Shown here in pieces: positions 54,227 through 63,005 of a DNA stretch of 64,000 bases. This DNA comes from Staphylococcus lloydii (lineage in GTDB: Bacteria; Bacillota; Bacilli; Staphylococcales; Staphylococcaceae): positions 558,001 through 622,000 of the forward strand of contig NZ_CP064056.1 of NCBI RefSeq assembly GCF_015775975.1. The letters are read 5' to 3'. The translations under genes and the position numbers were made by a program. Position 1 is the first letter of the stretch. Each line of letters begins with the position of its first letter. Below the pieces are notes generated by a model. The model was not told the DNA's origin and did not search any database. It saw only the letters and a program-made list of their open reading frames with translations.

Positions 54227-55433
54227 AATGTTCTTTTTTTGTTGAACGTAAGTTATATTTTAGTAAGATTTCCAACATAATTATAATAACAGTTGTGATT
54301 ATTAATACACTAACGTATGGTATAAAACTGTATTGTCCTTGTATACCAACTAAAGGTGACATTATTCCACCAAGTATGAATTGGAACAGTCCTAATAGGC
54401 TTGAAGCATTACCACTGCCACCTGTACGTGATTCCATAGCTAATGCGAAACTCAAAGGCCCAATACCTGTGACAGGACATACGTTTAAAAAGAAGCCAAC
54501 AATTAAGACCCAGATAGGGAGATGTAAGGATAATCCTACAAAGATAACAACGACACCAACAATTTGAATAAGTGTTAGTAAAATTAATAAGCTAAAGCGG
54601 CTAATGTATTCGACTAGTTTAGCCGTAACCTGACTCATTATAATTAACCCGATACTATTGATTGAGAAAATAATACCTAATTCTTGTGGCGATAAGCTAT
54701 AAATTTTTTGCGTAATAAAGGGACCTGCAGAGGCAAAACTAAATAGCATGACATACGTTAAACCTTGTAACAACATAGGAATAATAAATGTCTTTTGTTT
54801 TAATAAGGCGCCAAAGTCTTTAAATATTTCTGTGAAATTCAATTGCGCAGTGTGATGTGTACGTGTTTCTTTCATCTTGAATATTGCTAATAATAAAATA
54901 ATAAAACTAATAATTGTTAATGCTACGAATACCGCTCTCCAACCAGCTAAACTTAACGCATAACCGCCAAGTGGTGGAGCTAAAATAGTAATGATACCAT
55001 TAACTACAAGCAATGAAGCTAATGCTTTTGCAAGCGAGGGTCCTTCGTAATTATCACCTACGGAAGCTTTAGCAATAACAATTGCTCCACCACCAGTTAA
55101 TCCTTGTATAAAGCGTAAAGCTAAGAAAAATGGCAATGTAGTTGTAAAGATAGCTACAAGTGATGCCACGGTATAAATACTAATGATAATTAGTGCAATT
55201 TTTTTACGCCCAAATGCATCTGATAATGGTCCGAAGGTAAATTGCCCTAAAGCTAAACCTATCATTGCAAACGACATCGTAAGCTGAACGTGCGATGTTG
55301 TAGAACCAAAATCTTTAAGGACGTGAGGTAATGAAGAGGCATACATATCTATAGTTAAGGGACCATAAGTGGTCATAATACCTAGTACAATAATAATCAT
55401 TAAAGGTAAGGGACTTTTATTCTGTGTGTCCAT
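54225..55433 (-). CDS. Bcr/CflA-type MFS multidrug efflux transporter
   Basis: 402 residues, 12 membrane segments. TM1-2 signature TYGPLTIDMYASSLPHVLKDF, motif A GPLSDAFGRKKIAL, motif B LRFIQGLTGGGAIVIAKASVGD, and LAPPLGGYALSLAGWR, all characteristic of Bcr/CflA. Exports drugs such as bicyclomycin or sulfonamides in relatives. The protein ends STKKEH right at the shared terminator. A palindrome lies just after its -10. Confidence 0.88.
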   Translation of the reverse strand: MDTQNKSPLPLMIIIVLGIMTTYGPLTIDMYASSLPHVLKDFGSTTSHVQLTMSFAMIGLALGQFTFGPLSDAFGRKKIALIIISIYTVASLVAIFTTTLPFFLALRFIQGLTGGGAIVIAKASVGDNYEGPSLAKALASLLVVNGIITILAPPLGGYALSLAGWRAVFVALTIISFIILLLAIFKMKETRTHHTAQLNFTEIFKDFGALLKQKTFIIPMLLQGLTYVMLFSFASAGPFITQKIYSLSPQELGIIFSINSIGLIIMSQVTAKLVEYISRFSLLILLTLIQIVGVVVIFVGLSLHLPIWVLIVGFFLNVCPVTGIGPLSFALAMESRTGGSGNASSLLGLFQFILGGIMSPLVGIQGQYSFIPYVSVLIITTVIIIMLEILLKYNLRSTKKEH

Positions 55434-55450
55434 TTAATGTTCTCCTTTAT

Positions 55451-55495
55451 TTAACAGTCAGTTGTTAATTATAACGTTAGTCTATTATTTTGTAA
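55451..55495 (-). promoter_or_regulatory. Promoter and candidate operator of the Bcr/CflA gene
   Basis: Minus strand: -35 TTACAA (55490-55495), 16-bp spacer, -10 TATAAT (55468-55473). Immediately downstream, TTAACA-N6-TGTTAA (55451-55468) is an inverted repeat placed like a repressor site. No regulator gene is adjacent. Confidence 0.55.
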
Positions 55496-56656
55496 CTAAT
55501 TATTATGATTTTTGTCTATTAATAATAACCGAGCAATATTTTCAGCCGTTTGCTCCATATATTGACGACCATTTTCTAATGCATCACTTAACGAGCAAGG
55601 TTGTTGTAGAATGCTAAATACAGATGAAATGCCATGTTCATATACTGCTTGATATCCTTCTCCAAGACTACCAGCAATTGCTATGACTGGTACATTGAAG
55701 CGTTGTGCAGCGTGAGACACACCAATTGGCGTTTTACCATAAATTGTTTGATGATCCATTTTACCTTCGCCAGTAATGACTAAGTCAGCGTCTTTTACGC
55801 GTTGTGTAAATTGAGTTTCTTTTAAGACAATATCGATACCTTTAGCTAAATTGGCATTTAAAAATGCTAATAAACCAGTTCCCAATCCACCTGCTGCACC
55901 AGCGCCTTCTATATCTTTTACAGATACGTTAAGTTGTTGCTCAATCACATCATGATAACGTGTCAATGCAGCGTCTAATTGCTTTATCATATCTTCCGTC
56001 GCACCTTTTTGCCTGCCATATATTTCACTAGCACCATATTTACCTAATAAGGGGTTGGTCACGTCACATGCTACTTCGATTGTTGTGTCCTTAAGCTTTG
56101 GATTAAGGTTGCTCATATCAATATGCGATAGCTTAGCTAAAGCAGCGCCACCAGCTTTGAGCGTTTGATTGTCACTATCTAAAAATTTACAACCTAATGC
56201 ACTTAACATACCTACGCCACCATCATTTGTAGCACTACCACCGATGCCTAAAATGATATGCTGAGCACCTTGTTCGATTGCATCATTAATAAGTTGGCCA
56301 GTACCATAACTCGTTGTAATTAACGGATTTTTATCCTCTTCGGCAATTAAATCAAGTCCAGAAGCACTTGCCATGTCAATAATTGCAGTATTTGTTTCAT
56401 AAGCATAACCATATGAAGCGGTTATCGTTTTGTTAATAGGATTTTTTACAGAGACTTTACGGTAACTGGCATTTAAAGCATTAACTAAAGCTTCAGTAGT
56501 GCCTTCACCTCCATCAGCCATAGGGATTTTATCGTACACTGTTGTGTTAGGAAAAACCTTAGCAAAACCTCTTTCAATTGCATCAGCGACTTCAATTGCA
56601 GCCATACTTTCTTTAAAAGAATCGGGTGCGATAACTATTTTTTTAATGTTTGTCAT
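55496..56656 (-). CDS. Glycerate kinase (GlxK/GarK family)
   Basis: 386 residues. Family motifs: IAPDSFKESMAAIEVADAIERG at the N-terminus, PMADGGEGTTEALVNA near 46-61, GIGGSATNDGGVGMLSALG near 126, GAGAAGGLGTGLLAF near 254 and VITGEGKMDHQTIYGK near 290. Phosphorylates D-glycerate (2- or 3-phosphoglycerate product depending on member). GGAGGC precedes ATG 56656. No glyoxylate/tartronate genes adjoin it. Confidence 0.9.
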   Translation of the reverse strand: MTNIKKIVIAPDSFKESMAAIEVADAIERGFAKVFPNTTVYDKIPMADGGEGTTEALVNALNASYRKVSVKNPINKTITASYGYAYETNTAIIDMASASGLDLIAEEDKNPLITTSYGTGQLINDAIEQGAQHIILGIGGSATNDGGVGMLSALGCKFLDSDNQTLKAGGAALAKLSHIDMSNLNPKLKDTTIEVACDVTNPLLGKYGASEIYGRQKGATEDMIKQLDAALTRYHDVIEQQLNVSVKDIEGAGAAGGLGTGLLAFLNANLAKGIDIVLKETQFTQRVKDADLVITGEGKMDHQTIYGKTPIGVSHAAQRFNVPVIAIAGSLGEGYQAVYEHGISSVFSILQQPCSLSDALENGRQYMEQTAENIARLLLIDKNHNN

Positions 56657-56883
56657 GGGTCAAGCCTCCAACGTTGCCATATAATGAATATATTAATCTT
56701 AATATGAAAAGGATTACAATGCAAAATTGCGATAACTTAATTTTTGCGTTGTGTTGCAAGAAAGTATAATCTAACCAATAGCATTATCTATGAGTTAATC
56801 AAGCGACTTTTAAATTACATAAATTAAAAACGCATTTTCTATAAAGATCAAACATATATTAATAAAAATGGGTAACAGAGTAA

Positions 56884-57069
56884 TGTAGCTTTAAGAAGTT
56901 AGATTGTCTTGATTTATTGATGTATAAAAGTGGGTATAGTTATGGTCAGTTCAAATAAAATAATAGATATTTATCACATCTTTATAAAGTATATAGAGAG
57001 GCACTAAAAAATATAGAAAGAACTATAAATCAATTTCAGCAAGTTAATGCTCAAAATATACTATCCTAA
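56884..57069 (+). pseudogene. Possible decayed gene fragment with an in-frame stop
   Basis: One reading frame gives CSFKKLDCLDLLMYKSGYS and YGQFK, a TAA at 56956-56958, then NNRYLSHLYKVYREALKNIE and RTINQFQQVNAQNILS before a final TAA at 57067. The composition is protein-like on both sides of the stop. There is no ribosome site. I do not recognise the family. The remaining gap 56657-57140 is AT-rich with nothing else I can support. Confidence 0.3.
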
Positions 57070-57140
57070 ATGAGCATGCATGGATCAGCCATTTGAGTAG
57101 TTAATGTTATTCATGTGTTAAGAACATAAAGGAGAACAAG

Positions 57141-57524
57141 ATGAAAATAACTCAAACACAATATGAAGTTATTAAATTTATAATAGTAGGTGGTATCAAC
57201 ACTTTAAATTACTATATTATTTATTTATTACTATTGAAATTATTAGGCGTGAATTATTTAGTTAGTCATATTACAGGTTTTATTGTGGCTTTCATTATTT
57301 CTTATTATTTAAATTGCTACTTTGTCTATAAAGTACAACCTACATGGAAAAAGTTTATTCAATTTCCTATAACACAAGTAATTAATATGGGGATGCAAAC
57401 TGGGCTACTCTATGTATTTGTTCATTGGTTACATATTTCTTCTGTAATCGCGCCATTTATTGGTTTAGTTGTTACGATTCCAATAACTTTTGTACTATCT
57501 AAATATATATTGAAAGATGATTAA
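57141..57524 (+). CDS. GtrA-family membrane protein
   Basis: 127 residues with four membrane segments (about 11-30, 37-57, 75-95, 100-120). The GtrA pattern is clear: FIIVGGINTLNYYIIYLLL, FIISYYLNCYFVYK (the YxxNxxxxF motif) and a C-terminal ILKDD tail. Relatives move polyprenyl-linked sugars across the membrane or affect teichoic acid decoration. AAAGGAGAAC precedes ATG 57141. Stands alone without a glycosyltransferase neighbour. Confidence 0.84.
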   Translation: MKITQTQYEVIKFIIVGGINTLNYYIIYLLLLKLLGVNYLVSHITGFIVAFIISYYLNCYFVYKVQPTWKKFIQFPITQVINMGMQTGLLYVFVHWLHISSVIAPFIGLVVTIPITFVLSKYILKDD

Positions 57525-57717
57525 TATGACTAATTATTACGGGCTTTTTAAGACATAATAGGCAACTGGGTTTGCTCATATTTTATAAATTTTTTTAGGT
57601 TAAGCTAAATCATTTATTACAACATTTGTATTAAATAATTTTTATATAAAAAACGTTGTAAATGTTTGTTGAATCGGTCATAATAATATTTCAGTCTGGT
57701 TTAAGGTGGTTTAAGCT

Positions 57718-58587
57718 ATGAATCAAAGTAATAATTTAAAAATAGCACAGAGAGGTGCTTATTTAAGTTTAATAGTCTATATTGTATTATCTATAGTTAA
57801 ATTTGTAATAGGTACGCTTTACCATTCGGCAGCGGTAAGAGCGGATAGTCTGAACAATATGACGGATATCATCGTGTCATTAGCAGTAATAGTGGGATTG
57901 AAAATCTCAATTAAACCTGCAGACAGTAATCACCCATATGGTCATTTAAAATCGGAAAATATTTCTACATTATTAGTATCATTTATTATTATGTTTGTTG
58001 GTATTCAAGTTGTTGTCGAAAATTTACCTCGTATATTTACCAACGAAAATGCAACGCCTAATGTAATTACAATTTACGTCAGCATCGTCAGTGGTTTCAT
58101 AATGCTTGGCGTATATGTTATTAATCATAAATTAGCCACTAGTACATCCAGTAGCTCACTAAAGTCTGCAGCAAAAGATAACTTGTCAGATGCACTTGTC
58201 AGTATTGGTACAGCAATTGGCTTAGTATTTACCCAATTTGGTTTACCGATAGTCGATATCATTTTAGCCACATTATTAGGATTATTAATTATCTATACTG
58301 GTTTTGGCATTTTTAAAGAATCTATTTTTGCCTTAAGTGATGGATTTAATGAACATGAATTAGAAGCATATAAAAATTATGTGCAAGAAGTGGAGGACGT
58401 TATAGACGTTCAATCAATTAAAGGTAGATATTATGGTAGCAGTGTATTTGTGGATGTGACTATTATTGTTGCTTCTGATTTAACTTTAGAAGAGGCGCAT
58501 CAAATATGTGATGATGTCGAACAACATATGCATGCTAAAGGCATTTCTTCAGTTTATGTACATCCTGAACCGTATTCTATACAATAG
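57718..58587 (+). CDS. Cation diffusion facilitator metal exporter (probably Mn-type)
   Basis: 289 residues, six membrane segments and a C-terminal cytoplasmic CDF dimer domain (about 205-289). TM2 metal site reads AVRADSLNNMTDIIVS, an N-x-x-x-D-like pair; TM5 reads KDNLSDALVSIG, D-x-x-x-D. Such N/D sites, lacking the His of Zn-type members, are seen in Mn exporters of the MntE/MneP type. HPYGHLKSENI is the conserved loop. Mn specificity is inference. Confidence 0.85.
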   Translation: MNQSNNLKIAQRGAYLSLIVYIVLSIVKFVIGTLYHSAAVRADSLNNMTDIIVSLAVIVGLKISIKPADSNHPYGHLKSENISTLLVSFIIMFVGIQVVVENLPRIFTNENATPNVITIYVSIVSGFIMLGVYVINHKLATSTSSSSLKSAAKDNLSDALVSIGTAIGLVFTQFGLPIVDIILATLLGLLIIYTGFGIFKESIFALSDGFNEHELEAYKNYVQEVEDVIDVQSIKGRYYGSSVFVDVTIIVASDLTLEEAHQICDDVEQHMHAKGISSVYVHPEPYSIQ

Positions 58588-58632
58588 TAAAAAATATACG
58601 ACATCAAAGCGGGTCGACATATTTCATAACTC

Positions 58633-58682
58633 AAAAGCATCTTGTTTCCTTGATTTTTGTCAGGAAATAAGATGCTTTTTTA
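58633..58682 (+). terminator. Terminator after the CDF gene
   Basis: AAAAGCATCTTGTTTCCTTGA pairs with TCAGGAAATAAGATGCTTTT (minor mismatches) around 6-7 bases, then TT. Confidence 0.88.
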
Positions 58683-58782
58683 TGAAAATATAGTTTTATT
58701 CTTATTCTATGCTTACTGATGTTAACGTTGCACACAAAAATATATAGCTCATTTAATACAATTAATCACAATAACTAAATTA

Positions 58783-58826
58783 ATAAAAAAACTGCCAACA
58801 AAGCAAATCGCTTTGTCGACAGTTTA
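58783..58826 (-). terminator. Terminator of the IsaA/SceD-like gene
   Basis: AAACTGCCAACAAAGC pairs with GCTTTGTCGACAGTTT (two mismatches); on the minus strand a T-run follows. Confidence 0.82.
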
Positions 58827-58863
58827 AACTTTTACTATATTAGCAAAGTTTTATTTATAGCAA

Positions 58864-59235
58864 TTACCACCAACCGTTAGCTTCACGGAATGAAATAGCT
58901 TCATCAATTGAACCGTAACGTTCTTTGGCATATTGAACCATACCTTTAGTTTGTTCTTCAACAGAACCAGTTCCCCAAGATTCTTTAGTTTGGCCTAGAC
59001 CTTGATAGCCTAATTCATTAACTGCATCTGGGTTACCACCTGATTCAGGTAATACTACTTTTTGCCATAATTCTTCAGTACCACCAGCATTTAAGAATTC
59101 TTGGTGTACAGATTCAGTTGATTGGCTTGATTGAGTTGTTTCTGCTGCATGCGCTTCTGATGAACTTGCGCTAATACCTACGCCAGCTGCTGTTATTGAT
59201 AAAGTTGCGAATGATGCTAATAAAAATTTCTTCAT
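58864..59235 (-). CDS. Miniature IsaA/SceD-like secreted transglycosylase-domain protein
   Basis: 123 residues: signal peptide with cleavage after SEAHA (about residue 30), a short Ser/Thr/Gln linker (TTQSSQSTES) and directly the IsaA/SceD catalytic module from about 48 on: AGGTEELWQKVVLPESGGNPDAV with the catalytic Glu in PESGGNP, GYQGLGQTKESWG, EEQTKGMVQYAKERYGS and the ending FREANGWW. Full-length IsaA and SceD are about 230 residues, so this one lacks the long variable region between signal and catalytic module. AGGAGG precedes ATG 59235. Predicted peptidoglycan lytic enzyme acting outside the cell. Confidence 0.85.
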   Translation of the reverse strand: MKKFLLASFATLSITAAGVGISASSSEAHAAETTQSSQSTESVHQEFLNAGGTEELWQKVVLPESGGNPDAVNELGYQGLGQTKESWGTGSVEEQTKGMVQYAKERYGSIDEAISFREANGWW

Positions 59236-59591
59236 TGTAAAAATCCTCCTATAATTTCTTTCACGACTGTTTGTGAAAGTATGCTTTATTGTTTTTAAAT
59301 TCGCTATATTAATAGTTACTCTATGTTGTTAAGTCATTTATGAATTAACGTAGACTAATATAACATCTAAAAATTTTGCATAGGTTACAGCAAGATAAAA
59401 AAAGAATGATGATTATGACTTTGAGAAGACAAATATTGCAACTCGTAGTGTAATTTGTAACAAAAGTAAGTAAATTAATTGTATATTTTGTCTCAAGATT
59501 ACATACTAGTAAGTATAGGAAAGCGTATATAAGTATTACATTATTGAAATAATTTTGAAATATAAAATATGTAAAAGAAAGAGGGATGAAT
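59236..59591. other. Divergent intergenic region between the IsaA/SceD-like gene and gpmA
   Basis: 356 bp, AT-rich, with no ORF carrying a ribosome site. I looked for the WalR pattern TGTWAH-N5-TGTWAH and found TGTAAT/TGTAAC near 59449-59461 but with the wrong spacing. No other element supported. Confidence 0.4.
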
Positions 59592-60278
59592 ATGCCTAAA
59601 CTTATATTATGTAGACACGGACAAAGTGATTGGAATGCTGAAAACTTATTTACAGGATGGGCAGACGTTGATTTATCTGATCAAGGTAAAAAAGAAGCGA
59701 TCACTTCTGGAAAAAAATTAAAAGAACAACAAATTGATATAGATATTGTTTATACATCATTATTAAGAAGAGCGATTAATACGACATATCATTTGTTATC
59801 TCAATCAGACCAATTATTTATACCAGTTCATAAAACATGGCGTTTGAATGAACGACATTATGGTGGGCTACAAGGTTTAAATAAAGATAATGCCCGTAAA
59901 GAATTTGGTGAAGAACAAGTACATTTATGGAGACGTTCATATGATATTGCTCCTCCCAAACAGAGTGAGGAACAAAGACAAGGGTATTTAGATGATAGAA
60001 AGTACGAGCATTTAGATAGAAGAGTTATGCCTGAATCAGAAAGTTTAAAAGATACTTTAGAACGCGTTATACCGTATTGGAACGATCAAATTTCTCAACA
60101 GTTGTTAGATGGTAAAACCGTGCTAGTTTCTGCACATGGTAACTCATTACGTGCACTAATTAAGTACTTAGAAGATGTGTCTGATGAGGATATTGTTGGT
60201 TATGAAATCAAAACAGGTGCACCACTTATTTACGACTTAACTGATGACTTAAAAGTTACAAATAAATATTATTTATAA
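59592..60278 (+). CDS. gpmA: 2,3-bisphosphoglycerate-dependent phosphoglycerate mutase GpmA
   Basis: 228 residues from ATG 59592, the length of S. aureus GpmA; GAGGGATG lies 4 bases upstream, whereas ATG 59586 overlaps it. Catalytic phospho-His in LILCRHGQSDWNAENLFTGW, Glu in RLNERHYGGLQGLNK, second His in VSAHGNSLRAL. Interconverts 3- and 2-phosphoglycerate in glycolysis. Confidence 0.94.
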   Translation: MPKLILCRHGQSDWNAENLFTGWADVDLSDQGKKEAITSGKKLKEQQIDIDIVYTSLLRRAINTTYHLLSQSDQLFIPVHKTWRLNERHYGGLQGLNKDNARKEFGEEQVHLWRRSYDIAPPKQSEEQRQGYLDDRKYEHLDRRVMPESESLKDTLERVIPYWNDQISQQLLDGKTVLVSAHGNSLRALIKYLEDVSDEDIVGYEIKTGAPLIYDLTDDLKVTNKYYL

Positions 60279-60280
60279 AA

Positions 60281-60318
60281 AAGAGGATGATATCCATATA
60301 GCGGGTATCATCCTTTTA
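60281..60318 (+). terminator. Terminator after gpmA
   Basis: AGGATGATATCC pairs with GGGTATCATCCT (one wobble or mismatch) around 7 bases, then TTTT. Confidence 0.82.
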
Positions 60319-60370
60319 ATTTGGGTAGGATTAGAGTATGTAAGGAGAAAATACGTCATGTGTTTAAGGA

Positions 60371-60484
60371 TTAAACTGCTTTTTTATTCCGTTTGTGTTG
60401 TTTGATTATCTTTAGTGCTCTTTTTCGCGTTTTAATGTTGGGACTATTTAAATTACGTCTTGCTGTCTGTAAATCTTGTTTCAT
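60371..60484 (-). CDS. Very small basic protein, 'putative metal homeostasis protein' type
   Basis: 37 residues: MKQDLQTARRNLNSPNIKTR then KRALKIIKQHKRNKKAV. Strong ribosome site AAGGAGG 6 bases before ATG 60484. Eleven Lys/Arg after residue 17 make it highly basic. The core NLxSPNIKTRKRAL matches a tiny family annotated in Gram-positive genomes as putative metal homeostasis proteins (recalled, not searched). It sits convergent to gpmA and divergent from the drug pump. Function not established. Confidence 0.72.
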   Translation of the reverse strand: MKQDLQTARRNLNSPNIKTRKRALKIIKQHKRNKKAV

Positions 60485-60697
60485 AATGTAACCTCCTTAG
60501 AAATATGACTTTTATTATGCAATAAAAAAGAAAATATGTAAATAGGAAATGTTACGATTTGCAAAAAATAATATAAAACTTTTTGAAAGTCAAAATGTTT
60601 TTGTTTCTAAAAGATTAAAAATTATGTATAATGTGTCGTTGCAGTCAAAAAAACTTGAAAAATTACAAACCTTAACGGAAACGTAATAGGAGGAAAT

Positions 60698-62137
60698 ATG
60701 TCACATAAAAATAAATTAATCATGGTTATAACTATGTTGTTTGGTGGCTTCTTTGGTTTATTAAACGAGACGTTACTCACAACAGCATTACCGAGCATTA
60801 TGAAAGACTTCAAGATAGAATACACGCAAGTACAATGGTTAACAACGGCATTTTTATTAATGAATGGAATAGTCATCCCATTATCAGCAATGATTATTCA
60901 ACGCTATACAACAAGACAAGTCTTTATGAGTGCCATTGCTATATTCTTTATTGGTACAATTATCGCTGGATTTAGTCCAAACTTTACTGTTCTTTTAATA
61001 GGAAGAATAGTTCAAGCCATGGGTTCTGGAATTATGATGCCATTAATGATGACAACGATACTAGATGTATTTGAACCACATGAACGTGGTAAGTACATGG
61101 GAACATTTGGTTTAGTTATTGGCTTAGCACCAGCTATCGGACCTACACTGTCAGGCTATTTAGTAGAATATTTTGATTGGAGATCATTATTCCATGTTGT
61201 GGCACCAATTGCAGCGTTAACTTTTGTTGCTTCACTTAAATTTGTGCAGAACGTAGGTACAAATAGAAAGACGCCTATAGATGTTTTATCAGTAACATTA
61301 TCTATCCTTGGCTTCGGTGGTTTATTATATGGTACAAGCTCAATTTCACGAGACGGATGGGATAATCCTGTTGTTTTAACAACAGTAATTGGCGGTATTA
61401 TTTTAGTTGCCTTATTTATTATTAGACAAACGAAACTGCCAATGCCATTACTAGATTTTAGAGTATTTAAAAATAAAGAGTTCGCAGTAGGTATTATCAT
61501 TATGGCATTTACTATGATATCTATGATTGGTTCTGAAACAATATTGCCTATGTTTGTACAAAACATTATGAAAGAGTCAGCATTACAATCAGGTTTAATC
61601 TTATTACCTGGTGCAATCGTTATGGCGATTATGTCGATAATTTCAGGCTTTTTATATGAAAAATTTGGAGCTAAAATACTTGGCATTATAGGTATGCTCA
61701 TTGTCGTTATCACAACTAGCTTTTTCATAGTCATGAATGCTGAAACATCAACTGGCCTCTTAGCTACTATTTATGCAATTAGAATGGTTGGTATAGCTTT
61801 AGGATTGATGCCATTAATGACACATACAATGAATCAACTGACTCGCGAAATGAATGCCCACGGTTCTTCAATGACCAACACGGTTCAGCAAATTGCGGCT
61901 TCAATTGGTACTGCAGCTCTAATTACAATTATGAGTCAAGTTGCAAAATCATTTAAACCAGACATGAGTGATTATAAAGGAATGAATCAAAAAGAAATGG
62001 GTATTAAAATACAACATGATGCTTTACTAAGTGGTTATCATGGTGCATTTTGGTTTGCCGTTTCTATTTCAGCAATTAGCTTACTATGTGTCTTTATGTT
62101 AAAAAGCAAACGCAAGCAAACGATAGAAAAGGCGTAA
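60698..62137 (+). CDS. MFS multidrug-type transporter, DHA2 (EmrB/QacA, LmrB/Lde-like) family
   Basis: 479 residues, 14 membrane segments. Motif D1 ALPSIMKDFKIEYTQVQWLTTAFLL, motif A IQRYTTRQVFM (degenerate), motif B LIGRIVQAMGSGIMMPLMMT, motif C GLVIGLAPAIGPTLSGYLVEYFDWR. An extracytoplasmic insert near residues 425-445 (MSDYKGMNQKEMG). TAGGAGG precedes ATG 60698 and TGTATAAT (60625-60632) is an extended -10 candidate. A pump of this type next to gpmA also occurs in S. aureus as I recall. Cotranscribed with the ASCH gene 31 bp on. Confidence 0.88.
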   Translation: MSHKNKLIMVITMLFGGFFGLLNETLLTTALPSIMKDFKIEYTQVQWLTTAFLLMNGIVIPLSAMIIQRYTTRQVFMSAIAIFFIGTIIAGFSPNFTVLLIGRIVQAMGSGIMMPLMMTTILDVFEPHERGKYMGTFGLVIGLAPAIGPTLSGYLVEYFDWRSLFHVVAPIAALTFVASLKFVQNVGTNRKTPIDVLSVTLSILGFGGLLYGTSSISRDGWDNPVVLTTVIGGIILVALFIIRQTKLPMPLLDFRVFKNKEFAVGIIIMAFTMISMIGSETILPMFVQNIMKESALQSGLILLPGAIVMAIMSIISGFLYEKFGAKILGIIGMLIVVITTSFFIVMNAETSTGLLATIYAIRMVGIALGLMPLMTHTMNQLTREMNAHGSSMTNTVQQIAASIGTAALITIMSQVAKSFKPDMSDYKGMNQKEMGIKIQHDALLSGYHGAFWFAVSISAISLLCVFMLKSKRKQTIEKA

Positions 62138-62168
62138 TTTTGTAAGAAATTAACTTTGGAGGAATACG

Positions 62169-62516
62169 ATGGAACATCATATGAAGTTAAACAATGAACC
62201 GTTTCAACAAATTAAAAATGGGTCGAAAACGATTGAAATAAGATTGCATGATGAAAAAAGACAACAAGTTCGTGCAAATGATATTATTATTTTTTCTCAT
62301 ATAGAAGATAAAAATAAAACGATTAAAGTTAAAGTGAAAGAAACTGTTGAATTTCCATCATTTCAAGCTTTGTTAAAGCATTACACTAATGAAGAAATAG
62401 GTGCTGACGAGGATACGCAATTATCGCAAAACCTTGCTTCTTTATACAATATATATAACCAAAGAGATGAATTGGAATATGGCGTACTTGCAATTAACAT
62501 TAGATTAATTAAATGA
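62169..62516 (+). CDS. ASCH-domain protein
   Basis: 115 residues covering one ASCH/PUA-like RNA-binding-type domain: MKLNNEPFQQIKNGSKTIEIRLHDEKRQQVRANDIIIFSH with the GxKxxExR motif as GSKTIEIR, then YGVLAINIRLIK at the end. ASCH proteins bind RNA or act as amidohydrolases on modified nucleosides (YqfB). GGAGG lies before ATG 62169. The role beside a drug pump is unknown. Confidence 0.84.
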   Translation: MEHHMKLNNEPFQQIKNGSKTIEIRLHDEKRQQVRANDIIIFSHIEDKNKTIKVKVKETVEFPSFQALLKHYTNEEIGADEDTQLSQNLASLYNIYNQRDELEYGVLAINIRLIK

Positions 62517-62708
62517 AACGAATAAGCATATTGATATAAGAAAACAAATTTTAAATGAAGGGCAGATTGTGAACAGCAATGGCCTTTCATTTTTTATTAA
62601 GCAAAATAGCATTCTATGCTATAATTTGAAAGAAATATTAATATATGTAAATTTATAATCAGTTCTAAAGTGAAATAATTTTTAGAAGAGATTGTAGGAG
62701 AGAGAATA

Positions 62709-62981
62709 ATGAAAAAGTTATTGTTTAGTTTTATAGCTGTCACAGTATTATTAGCAGGTTGTAGTAGTGGTAAGTATGCCGACAAAATAGATAAAGCGGT
62801 TAAGGCTCAAGAAAAATATCAAAAAAAATTAGCAAAAGGCCAAAAAGGTGATGCTGAAGCACACTATTACACATATAAGTTTAACAACAACAAACCTAAA
62901 ATAATTAAAGATTTCAATTCTAAAGGTTATGTACAAGAACATAAAGCAGACTATAAAGAAGAAAATATGAACAAAAATTAG
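62709..62981 (+). CDS. Small lipoprotein of unknown function
   Basis: 90 residues. Lipoprotein signal MKKLLFSFIAVTVLLAGC with lipobox LAGC; the mature part is very basic and hydrophilic (DKIDKAVKAQEKYQKKLAKG, then HYYTYKFNNNKPKIIKDF). It resembles the N-terminal part of staphylococcal cystatin-like-fold lipoproteins, but ends early, so it may be a short version. AGGAGAGA precedes ATG 62709. Only 24 bp before the DsbA-like gene, so probably one operon. Confidence 0.75.
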   Translation: MKKLLFSFIAVTVLLAGCSSGKYADKIDKAVKAQEKYQKKLAKGQKGDAEAHYYTYKFNNNKPKIIKDFNSKGYVQEHKADYKEENMNKN

Positions 62982-63005
62982 TTCATTTGCCATCGTGGAG
63001 GACGC

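Noticed and set aside
56942..57007. 21-codon ORF beginning MVSSNKIIDIYH
   Set aside because: No ribosome site and out of frame with the longer remnant; probably chance.
59440..59465. WalR box for the IsaA/SceD-like gene
   Set aside because: TGTAAT and TGTAAC are present but 7 bases apart start to start, not the 11 required by the direct-repeat motif.
61156..61734. 192-codon minus-strand ORF
   Set aside because: Longest shadow frame, antisense to the DHA2 pump; Ile/Asn/Pro-rich, no ribosome site.
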